Assembly (NCBI GenBank): GCA_002742845.1 | Contig: DLUH01000005.1 | Span: 62,001-126,000 of the forward strand | Direction of reading: 5' to 3' | From: Sulfurovum sp. UBA12169 | Lineage (GTDB): Bacteria > Campylobacterota > Campylobacteria > Campylobacterales > Sulfurovaceae | Length of the DNA stretch: 64,000 bases | Shown: one piece after another, positions 17,571-24,069 of the stretch | How the letters are laid out: each line of letters starts with the position of its first letter | How positions within the stretch are numbered: position 1 is the stretch's first letter | Position numbers and translations under genes: made by a program | The notes under the pieces: model-generated | Databases searched by the model: none | Seen by the model: the letters and a program-made list of their open reading frames with translations, nothing else | Told to the model about the DNA's origin: nothing

Positions 17571-17590
17571 TAAAAATATATTTACATTTT

Positions 17591-18301
17591 TTACTGCTTA
17601 TTTTTTTCAAAAACAAGAAATTTCTTATCTGCCCTATCCATTTCATACAGAGTAACCAAATCACTGCTTACCAGCTTTAAACCGCTTAGCTTCATGATCT
17701 CATCGACCGTATGATAGTATTGCGTAATCGTCTCTTGGGATTTTTTAAAATGCGTACCCTCTTTTTCAAAAAGAGTAAATTCAGACACATATTTGTTTGC
17801 TTCAAAATCGCTGTCTATCGTTAAAAATCTCTCTTTATCATCAACGACATAAGAGCCCACTGCCACGTCTTTAAACCCATACAGCGTGTTGATATCGCAA
17901 AGAAAAAAACCGCCTTCATTCAAATGCGCAGAGACGCAGGTTAAAAAACGCGCAAGAGAAGGTTTATCCAAGTAGTTTAGCATATCAAATACAGCTGTGA
18001 TAACATCATATTTGTCTTTAAGTTCACAAAGATCGATACATGTTGCATCTATCCCTTTTTGGGAACTTTTTTGAACCATCAAGGGACTAAGATCAATACC
18101 CTTGGGTGACATGATGCCCAAAGCCTCTTGCATCTGAAGCAAAAAATCGCCCGAACCGCATCCCACATCCAGAAGTGAATCAAAATTAACACCGGTCAGA
18201 AAAAGAAGATAGTGTGCATAAAGCCGAGGAGCCGCTTCTTTGACTCCCAAAAGATCTTCTACTTTGGCATAAAGATCGAGCGAAGAAGCACTATTCTCCA
18301 C
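17591..18301 (-). CDS. SAM-dependent methyltransferase, class I
   Basis: A Rossmann-fold methyltransferase with motif I 'LLDVGCGSGDFLLQ', a motif II region 'GIDLSPLMV', and 'YDVITAVFDMLNYL' followed by 'EGGFFLCDINT'. The target is unknown; small-molecule methyltransferases with a LanJ/UbiE-like core look like this. The frame runs up to 18361 inside hisG, but a GTG at 18301, 11 nt before the hisG stop and preceded by GAGGTGG, is the natural start and implies translational coupling to hisG. With that start the protein has about 236 residues. No histidine-pathway role is implied by the coupling alone. Confidence 0.75.
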   Translation of the reverse strand: MENSASSLDLYAKVEDLLGVKEAAPRLYAHYLLFLTGVNFDSLLDVGCGSGDFLLQMQEALGIMSPKGIDLSPLMVQKSSQKGIDATCIDLCELKDKYDVITAVFDMLNYLDKPSLARFLTCVSAHLNEGGFFLCDINTLYGFKDVAVGSYVVDDKERFLTIDSDFEANKYVSEFTLFEKEGTHFKKSQETITQYYHTVDEIMKLSGLKLVSSDLVTLYEMDRADKKFLVFEKNKQ

Positions 18302-18914
18302 GACTTTGTACCACCTCTTTGATCTTTTCATACAAAGAAAAGATCTCTTTTTTCTTTGCATAAAAACTATTTTTGTTAGAGATAAGGTGCGCCGAAGAGT
18401 CCATAATATCCTCTGCTACCTTCAGTCCGTTTTCTTTCATTGTACTTCCGGTTTCTACAATATCCACAATGGCATCTGCAAGCCCGACCAGCGGAGCAAG
18501 TTCAATAGAACCGTAAAGCTTCACCACTTCTACCCCTACTGCTTTTTGAGCAAAATAGTTTTTAGTGATATTTTCCATTTTCGTAGCCACTTTTATGTGA
18601 GGGCGCGACCAATCAAGTTCATCTTCATTTTTGATCCCTATGGCTACCTTACATTTTCCCAAACGCATATCAAGAAGCTGGATGATATCCAATTCTTTTT
18701 CAACGATGACATCAAGCCCTACAACTCCTAAATCCGCTGCGCCATGTTCGACATAGGTAGGTACATCTTGATTGCGTACGTTTAAAAAACGAAATCCACC
18801 TCTCTCAAAAATAAGTTCTCTGCCTTCGAATTTAAATTCTCCGCCGAAAATCTCTGCAAAAATCTCCAATGTCTCTTCGGCTATCCTGCCTTTTGGCAAT
18901 GCAATGGTTAACAT
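18291..18914 (-). CDS. hisG: ATP phosphoribosyltransferase, short-form catalytic subunit
   Basis: First step of histidine synthesis, condensing ATP and PRPP. 'TIALPKGRIAEETLEI', 'GAADLGVVGLDVI' and the PRPP loop 'ADAIVDIVETGSTMKENGL' are clear. At 207 residues it is the short HisG type, lacking the C-terminal regulatory ACT-like domain. This type normally needs HisZ (a histidyl-tRNA-synthetase paralogue) for activity and feedback control; no hisZ is in this window. The downstream methyltransferase gene overlaps its 3' end. Confidence 0.95.
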   Translation of the reverse strand: MLTIALPKGRIAEETLEIFAEIFGGEFKFEGRELIFERGGFRFLNVRNQDVPTYVEHGAADLGVVGLDVIVEKELDIIQLLDMRLGKCKVAIGIKNEDELDWSRPHIKVATKMENITKNYFAQKAVGVEVVKLYGSIELAPLVGLADAIVDIVETGSTMKENGLKVAEDIMDSSAHLISNKNSFYAKKKEIFSLYEKIKEVVQSRGE

Positions 18915-18975
18915 CTTTTATATCCTTATGCAAATCAAACAATCCCATAGCTAAACTGCTTTGAAAGCATTCTAT

Positions 18976-19635
18976 TTATTGTTTGTTGTTGTTCTTTATT
19001 GATTGCACATCAAGTGCATTTTGCATCCCCTTAAAAACCAAAGCTTCATCAAAAACAGCTTTTTCAAAAAATGAAGAAAGAACTCTTCCGTCACCTCCTG
19101 TTATATAAAGCGTTTTATCCTGACGGTGTTTATCTATGAGGGTTTTTATGGACGCGATTATACCATAGCTTATCCCATCTTTAGTTGTTAACGGAAGTTC
19201 ATGCAGATCAACTGCGCTGTTTAATGGGACATCTAAAACACCGGAGATGGATCTGTATGCCTGGAGGTATGCATTAAGCCCCGGCAGGATAAACCCTCCC
19301 CTGTACTTTCCTTCTTCTACCACATCCACCGTAATTGCTGAACCGGCATCAACAAAAATTCCCTCCCGATGACTCAAGCAGAGTGCTTTTCTGTCTACGC
19401 CCATTGTGCCATAAGCTCCGGCAAGCTTCATTTTGATTGAGACATTGTGCCATGCCGGGATATTGCTTATTTTTTCCTCCAAAGCATGTTTTACGCAAAT
19501 GTAATAAATATTTTCTTGATGATACTTTGCTATAGCTTCCTCATGAGAGAGATGTATTACGGTCTTGCCGTCAAAAAGATGAAAATAACTGTTTCCGATA
19601 TCTGCCAAAAACATTTTCTCTTTATAGTTATGCAT
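18976..19635 (-). CDS. coaX: Type III pantothenate kinase
   Basis: First committed step of coenzyme A synthesis, by an actin-fold (ASKHA) kinase that is not feedback-inhibited by CoA. The motifs 'FLADIGNSYFHLFDG' (phosphate 1), 'GTMGVDRKALC', 'FVDAGSAITVDVVEEGKYRGGFILPG' and 'LYITGGDGRVL' occur in the family order. It is a shortened form (about 219 residues), as in Helicobacter. The ATG at 19635 overlaps the stop of the upstream gene by 8 nt, suggesting coupling; an ATG at 19614, just before the first motif, is an alternative. Confidence 0.9.
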   Translation of the reverse strand: MHNYKEKMFLADIGNSYFHLFDGKTVIHLSHEEAIAKYHQENIYYICVKHALEEKISNIPAWHNVSIKMKLAGAYGTMGVDRKALCLSHREGIFVDAGSAITVDVVEEGKYRGGFILPGLNAYLQAYRSISGVLDVPLNSAVDLHELPLTTKDGISYGIIASIKTLIDKHRQDKTLYITGGDGRVLSSFFEKAVFDEALVFKGMQNALDVQSIKNNNKQ

Positions 19636-19960
19636 TTTCCTGCCAAACCTTCCAGCCGCACTCTTCAAGAAAAGCTTTTGCTTTTGAACATAAAGGCGCC
19701 TTAATAAAAATATTTTTTTTTGTTATCTTGCTGCCCAAATGACTTTCAAGTTTTTCATGCAAAAAAATCAGCGTCTGGGCTTCTTTTTTAATCACCCGGC
19801 TTTTTTTTTCCAAATACATTACCGCCGTATAATAGGTTTTTAAATCCACTCCCAAATAAATCTTTACATGTTTGCGTGAATTGAGTGTTTTTGGGCTGAT
19901 CTCTTTGAATGATTTGAAAATCATATTTTTCTTTTGCAGGCAGTCAACTATTGTTTTCAT
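19628..19960 (-). CDS. Conserved hypothetical protein upstream of coaX
   Basis: A 110-residue, strongly basic protein without signal peptide or membrane segment. Two blocks look structured: 'IYLGVDLKTYYTAVMYLEKKSRV' and 'KKNIFIKAPLCSKAKAFLEECGWKVW', the latter like a small alpha/beta unit ending in a helix and strand. I do not recognise a family. Its overlap with coaX and its position after the Xer-type gene suggest co-expression with the kinase, but no function can be assigned. Confidence 0.65.
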   Translation of the reverse strand: MKTIVDCLQKKNMIFKSFKEISPKTLNSRKHVKIYLGVDLKTYYTAVMYLEKKSRVIKKEAQTLIFLHEKLESHLGSKITKKNIFIKAPLCSKAKAFLEECGWKVWQENA

Positions 19961-19978
19961 TTTTGTATCATAGCAAAA

Positions 19979-20794
19979 TTACGCAAGAGGATGGAAGCTT
20001 CGCATCGTATCGGCAAGGTTTTGTTTTTGAATATGGGTATAGATCTGCGTTGTCTCCAGCGAACTGTGTCCCAGCAGTTCTTGGACTACACGCAAATCTG
20101 CTCCTCCAATGATAAGCGATGTAGCAAAAGAATGACGAAGGACATGCGGAGATACGCCCAAATATTTTTTGACGATCTTAAAGGCAGAGATACGGCTCAA
20201 TTGTTCTGATTTGTAGTTTAACCAAATATGGCTGTTGCTTAAATGCTGGGCCTTAAGATAGTTTTCCAGAGCGCTTAAAGCAATAGGCGCTAAAGGAACC
20301 ATGCGCTCTTTTTCTCCTTTGGCAAACCGAATTTTCAGCCAACCTTCGACAATATCACTGCGCTGCACGCTTAATGCTTCAGAAATACGGCAACCGCTTG
20401 CATACAAAAAAAGGATCAGGGCATAATCCCTTAACCCCATAAGCGTACTTCTGTCTATGTGTTCAACTGCTTCCAGTATCTCTTTGTGATCTAAATATTT
20501 GGGAAGATTTTGAGATATTTTTGCCATAGGGATCTTGATAACTTCATGCGAAAAATTTTGGAGATGACAAAAATGAAAAAAAGTGTTGATGGCCGAAAGT
20601 TTACGATTGAGCGTACGTTTGTTTTCAAAAGCAGCTAAAAATTTTAAGACGTCGGAGGTGTTCAGAGCCGTAAGGGATTTTTGGGTCTTTTTTTCGAGCT
20701 GCTTAAGATCGCTGAGATAAGAAGAAACCGTGAGTGCATCCAACGCTTTTGTCACGCCGATATATTCTTCAAAAGCCGTAAGCAAATCACTCAT
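19979..20794 (-). CDS. Tyrosine recombinase, XerC/XerD type
   Basis: Site-specific recombinase of 271 residues. The N-terminal SAM-like core-binding domain (about 1-90) is followed by the catalytic domain with the complete set of active-site residues: Arg in 'SGCRISEAL', Lys in the beta-hairpin 'RFAKGEKERMVPL', His-x-x-Arg in 'HVLRHSFAT', His in 'LGHSSLETTQIYTH', and the nucleophilic Tyr in the same block. The length and motif spelling are those of chromosome-dimer-resolving Xer enzymes rather than phage integrases. No dif-like site or mobile element was seen near it. Helicobacter and Campylobacter use the longer XerH, so a XerD-like enzyme is worth noting for placing the organism. Confidence 0.88.
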   Translation of the reverse strand: MSDLLTAFEEYIGVTKALDALTVSSYLSDLKQLEKKTQKSLTALNTSDVLKFLAAFENKRTLNRKLSAINTFFHFCHLQNFSHEVIKIPMAKISQNLPKYLDHKEILEAVEHIDRSTLMGLRDYALILFLYASGCRISEALSVQRSDIVEGWLKIRFAKGEKERMVPLAPIALSALENYLKAQHLSNSHIWLNYKSEQLSRISAFKIVKKYLGVSPHVLRHSFATSLIIGGADLRVVQELLGHSSLETTQIYTHIQKQNLADTMRSFHPLA

Positions 20795-20818
20795 CCTGCA
20801 CCCATTGACCGTTTAAAA

Positions 20819-20859
20819 CATTTTTTGGCTCACATCCTTAAAAAGTAAGCCAAAAAATG
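20819..20859 (-). terminator. Terminator of the YfgM/BamB-like operon
   Basis: CATTTTTTGGCT (20819-20830) and AGCCAAAAAATG (20848-20859) form a 12-bp stem with a 17-nt loop. On the minus strand TTTTAAAC follows. It directly follows the BamB-like stop codon at 20863. Confidence 0.7.
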
Positions 20860-20862
20860 ATA

Positions 20863-21876
20863 TTAGTTATAACTCAATTTAGAAAGCTCGACCACATCAC
20901 CGTCTTTATAAAGTTTTTTACCTGTGATAAAAGCAGGATCTTTCACGCTTCCAAGATCATAAATTTTATATTTTTTCAGGTCATTGGAGAGTACGATCAA
21001 TGAACCTTGCTGATCTAAAGCGTATACTTTTCCGTCAAATGCTGCAGAAGCTGAAAAATGTGCAAATTTAAATTTGTTGTGCGCAATTTCCTCTAAATTT
21101 GTATTGAATTTTTTAATTTCACCTTCTTTGGTGAAAAGATAGATATAGCCCTTGTCAATACTTACTTCCGAAATATTGGCACGATGCTCATTTTTGCCTT
21201 CTGTGTCCAAGGTAATAAGTGTTTTTGGTGTAGCGGATACCATCGTATTGTCCATGCGAGAAAGGTACATCACATTGTTAAATGCCTTGGCGCTGCTTAT
21301 GTAAACAACTTTTGCATTCTCCGGGTCAGCAGGATTGACAATAATCAATTTGCCATCAAGCATAGGCATGACAGCAAGATTGTCTATAAACATAGGGGTT
21401 GCGGCTCTTGTATCTATGGCGAATGTCTCTTCGGACCGGCTTTCAAATATTTTTTTGTTATTGGATATCTCATAAATACCAAATGTATTATTGTTTAAAA
21501 CATAAGTAATTATATCGTTTTGAATACCCGCAGAGACCACAGGAACGTGAAGCGCTATGGCGCGTACGGTTTCTTTGGTATTTTTATCAATCACTTTTAA
21601 TACACCTTCGGAATTCGCTGCTAAAGCATAAGAAGCACTTTCGCTTAAATATCGATAATCTTCTCCCATCTGGATACCGCTAATCCCTTGCTTGCCGATA
21701 TATTGACCATTTTTAAGCGTAGCACCGTCACGGCTCAGATCGACAATACTGCTTCCAAACGAATGCGAAACGCTTGATGCAGAAAACGTCTCTTTAGGCT
21801 CAAAATACTGTTTGCTTGTGCATCCGGAAAAAAAGAGTGCCGCTAACGATAGGGCAACAAGTGATATTTTTTTCAT
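20863..21876 (-). CDS. Outer-membrane lipoprotein with beta-propeller-like repeats (BamB-like)
   Basis: A lipoprotein signal peptide ends in the lipobox 'LFFSGC' (Cys at about 19). The remaining ~320 residues are beta-rich, with recurring short units of the type 'GVLKVIDKNTKETV', 'GKLIIVNPADPENA', 'GEIKKFNTNLEEIA' and 'GSLIVLSNDLKKY', each like a blade of a PQQ/WD-type propeller. E. coli yfgM-bamB has the same pairing as here: a single-pass tetratricopeptide-like protein gene immediately upstream, the stop and start sharing a base. A BamB role in outer-membrane protein assembly is therefore a reasonable inference, though the sequence is very diverged. Confidence 0.7.
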   Translation of the reverse strand: MKKISLVALSLAALFFSGCTSKQYFEPKETFSASSVSHSFGSSIVDLSRDGATLKNGQYIGKQGISGIQMGEDYRYLSESASYALAANSEGVLKVIDKNTKETVRAIALHVPVVSAGIQNDIITYVLNNNTFGIYEISNNKKIFESRSEETFAIDTRAATPMFIDNLAVMPMLDGKLIIVNPADPENAKVVYISSAKAFNNVMYLSRMDNTMVSATPKTLITLDTEGKNEHRANISEVSIDKGYIYLFTKEGEIKKFNTNLEEIAHNKFKFAHFSASAAFDGKVYALDQQGSLIVLSNDLKKYKIYDLGSVKDPAFITGKKLYKDGDVVELSKLSYN

Positions 21877-22466
21877 TACTTTACCTTTATGATAGAATGT
21901 TTAAGGAGCGATGCAAATAATCCGATTGAAGAGCGTTCATCAATGCTCTCCAGCTGTGTTCTGGCTTGTTTTGCATCCCCGGCTTTAATTGCAAGATAGG
22001 CAGATTCCAGCAGCGCCATCTCTTTATATAGTACCGAATCTGTACTTTCATTGGCCAATACTTTTTGCGCATACTTGCTTGAATCGGCTATCACTTCATT
22101 TTTACTTTGAGACAACGGCACCAAAGCATTTACATCATTTTTCTTTACAGCCTGGGCAAAAGAAAAAAGTTCAAAAAGAGTTGGATTGGTATCTTTAAGC
22201 GTTTGAAGCGCTTGAGCATCTTCAGGATTGGCCTGCAATGTCAAAAATGCTTCATTTGCTTTTTGAAGCGTTGCTTCATTCATGGCATTAACCACAGTTT
22301 TGCCTGCGAAAAAGACCAAAAGTATGATCACTGCACCCCAAATTATTGTTTTATATTTTTTATATACTTTTTCCAATTTAAAGGCAGAAACAAGTATCTG
22401 CTCGTCACTGCTTAATTCTTTTTTAGCCTGATCTATACTCTCTGAAATACTCACAGCATTCTCCAA
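21876..22466 (-). CDS. Single-pass membrane protein with TPR-like periplasmic domain (YfgM-like)
   Basis: A cytoplasmic N-terminus of about 40 residues, one membrane helix ('TIIWGAVIILLVFFAGKTVV', about 40-59), then an all-helical periplasmic domain of about 135 residues with TPR-like helix pairs ('KANEAFLTLQANPEDAQAL', 'SAYLAIKAGDAKQARTQLES'). The arrangement matches YfgM, an ancillary protein of the Sec translocon that passes substrates to periplasmic chaperones. It overlaps the BamB-like gene by one base, repeating the E. coli yfgM-bamB order. The assignment rests on topology and context rather than strong sequence motifs. Confidence 0.65.
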   Translation of the reverse strand: MENAVSISESIDQAKKELSSDEQILVSAFKLEKVYKKYKTIIWGAVIILLVFFAGKTVVNAMNEATLQKANEAFLTLQANPEDAQALQTLKDTNPTLFELFSFAQAVKKNDVNALVPLSQSKNEVIADSSKYAQKVLANESTDSVLYKEMALLESAYLAIKAGDAKQARTQLESIDERSSIGLFASLLKHSIIKVK

Positions 22467-22523
22467 AATTAAAATTAGACTATTATATCAAAATGGGATT
22501 AAAGGTTAGTTATACATAAAGCT

Positions 22524-22967
22524 TCATGCCGGCACATTTGATCTGTACATATAGTATGCGCTACTTCCGTCCAGGTAAAAGGAAGGCAACTCTTTTTTGA
22601 TAACAAATCCAAATTTTTGATAAAGTTTAATTGCAGAAACATTATCCAAGCGAACTTCCAGTGCCATACGATTATATTTCTTGTCATCATATGCACCCAA
22701 AGCCTTTTCAATAAGCTTTTGAGCAATATGCTGACCTCTAAACTCTTCTATAACAGCGAGAGAATGAATTTTAAGTGTTTTTTTGATTCTAAACAGCAGG
22801 ATGTATCCTACTATTTTTCCATCATCTACTGCTTTTAACAATAGATTTTTTTGAATGTGATAATAAAATGCGTGTAGCGAAAGAGGATAATTACTAGAAG
22901 TAAAGACCTCTTGTTCTAAAGCATAAAGGGCTTTAGCATCTTTGGAAACTGCTTTTTGAATTATCAT
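22524..22967 (-). CDS. GNAT-family N-acetyltransferase (RimI-like)
   Basis: A 147-residue GNAT fold with the acetyl-CoA pyrophosphate loop 'VIEEFRGQHIAQKLIEKAL' (R/Q-x-x-G-x-A pattern) and the later 'MALEVRLDNVSAIKLYQKFGFVIKKEL', which is typical of RimI and related enzymes acting on protein N-termini or small substrates. The start codon overlaps the stop of the upstream DUF2156 gene by four bases (ATGA), so the two are translationally coupled. The acyl acceptor is unknown. Confidence 0.82.
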   Translation of the reverse strand: MIIQKAVSKDAKALYALEQEVFTSSNYPLSLHAFYYHIQKNLLLKAVDDGKIVGYILLFRIKKTLKIHSLAVIEEFRGQHIAQKLIEKALGAYDDKKYNRMALEVRLDNVSAIKLYQKFGFVIKKELPSFYLDGSSAYYMYRSNVPA

Positions 22968-23944
22968 TTTTGATAAAGTGTATATTTTGGAAGTAGTCGA
23001 TAAGGCCGATAGGACATTTTAACTTTTTTGAGATTTTCGAATCCCATATCATCTCCGACATTGATATAAGTGACACCAAACATCTCTTTGAGAATTTTTG
23101 AAAATTCTCTAAAAATAAACTGTGCGCACCCTAGTATTTTAAAATCAGTTTTTTCAATAATGACACTTGCAGTAGTATCGTTAATTTTTTCTCCCACAGT
23201 AAAACCCTTACATTCTCCTCCTATATAAAGTATAATCCCAAAAAGATCTAATTTTCTATAATACTGTATCATTCTTTTGATCGCTTGTCTTTCTAGATAG
23301 ATCCCTTCTAAAAAAATATCTGCTTCTTCTTTGGGCATATATTTAATACGATCAGCTATCCATTTATTGAAAAGATCGATAATATCTTTACCATGGATAT
23401 CCGGATCCAAAACCATGATCTCGTGGTCGGGATAAGCTTTTTTGAATTTGTTGATCTCGTTTCGTTTTGTATGATATGAATTACCTTTAAGTTCTATGAG
23501 ATCATCTGCTTGATAGATATAATCGACAAGTTTTTTTTCAATAATAAAATCGTCAAGCATTTCAAAAATAAAGGTCCCCTCTTCAAGGTGATCGACAAAA
23601 TCTTCCAACATTGTCTCATCTATATACTCTATCTTAGAGTAATATCGTGAAGTATTATTTTTATTCATAATTCCAAAACAGTTAATAATCGCTTTATAGA
23701 CATTTTTCTTGTCTCCCAAGGGCGGCAAGGGCATCGTAAGCTCGCTTCCTGTCATACTGAAAAGACAAAACGTATCCTCTATGATCGCATAAAAACCGCT
23801 TGCACTCGAAAACCAAATAAAATTTGCAGCAAAAGTATAGTCGCTGCTGTCTACCTTGAGTTCTTTAAGATAATTTTGCATCATAGCTTTTACCTCAAGA
23901 CCAAAAGGCTTAAGTGTAAAACCGCCTATTTTCAATTCGGGCAT
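22964..23944 (-). CDS. DUF2156 family protein (GNAT-like, lysyltransferase-domain related)
   Basis: A 326-residue soluble protein resembling the C-terminal domain of MprF-type phosphatidylglycerol lysyltransferases: tandem GNAT-like folds with 'KGNSYHTKRNEINKFKKAYP' in the middle and 'GECKGFTVGEKIN' plus 'YINVGDDMGFENLKKVKMSYRP' towards the end, as in stand-alone DUF2156 proteins. There is no membrane domain, so direct lipid modification is not implied. Known relatives transfer aminoacyl or acyl groups, but the substrate of the soluble form is not established. It is coupled with the downstream GNAT gene. Confidence 0.8.
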   Translation of the reverse strand: MPELKIGGFTLKPFGLEVKAMMQNYLKELKVDSSDYTFAANFIWFSSASGFYAIIEDTFCLFSMTGSELTMPLPPLGDKKNVYKAIINCFGIMNKNNTSRYYSKIEYIDETMLEDFVDHLEEGTFIFEMLDDFIIEKKLVDYIYQADDLIELKGNSYHTKRNEINKFKKAYPDHEIMVLDPDIHGKDIIDLFNKWIADRIKYMPKEEADIFLEGIYLERQAIKRMIQYYRKLDLFGIILYIGGECKGFTVGEKINDTTASVIIEKTDFKILGCAQFIFREFSKILKEMFGVTYINVGDDMGFENLKKVKMSYRPYRLLPKYTLYQK

Positions 23945-24069
23945 ACACGTCTCCTCTCACCTTTAAATAAGTGTGCAATTGTATAATAAAATTGACTTTT
24001 CTATAGCCATACTTTAGGATATTTATCAATGAAATTCTATAAAAAACTAGATGCCAAACAGACGGTAGT

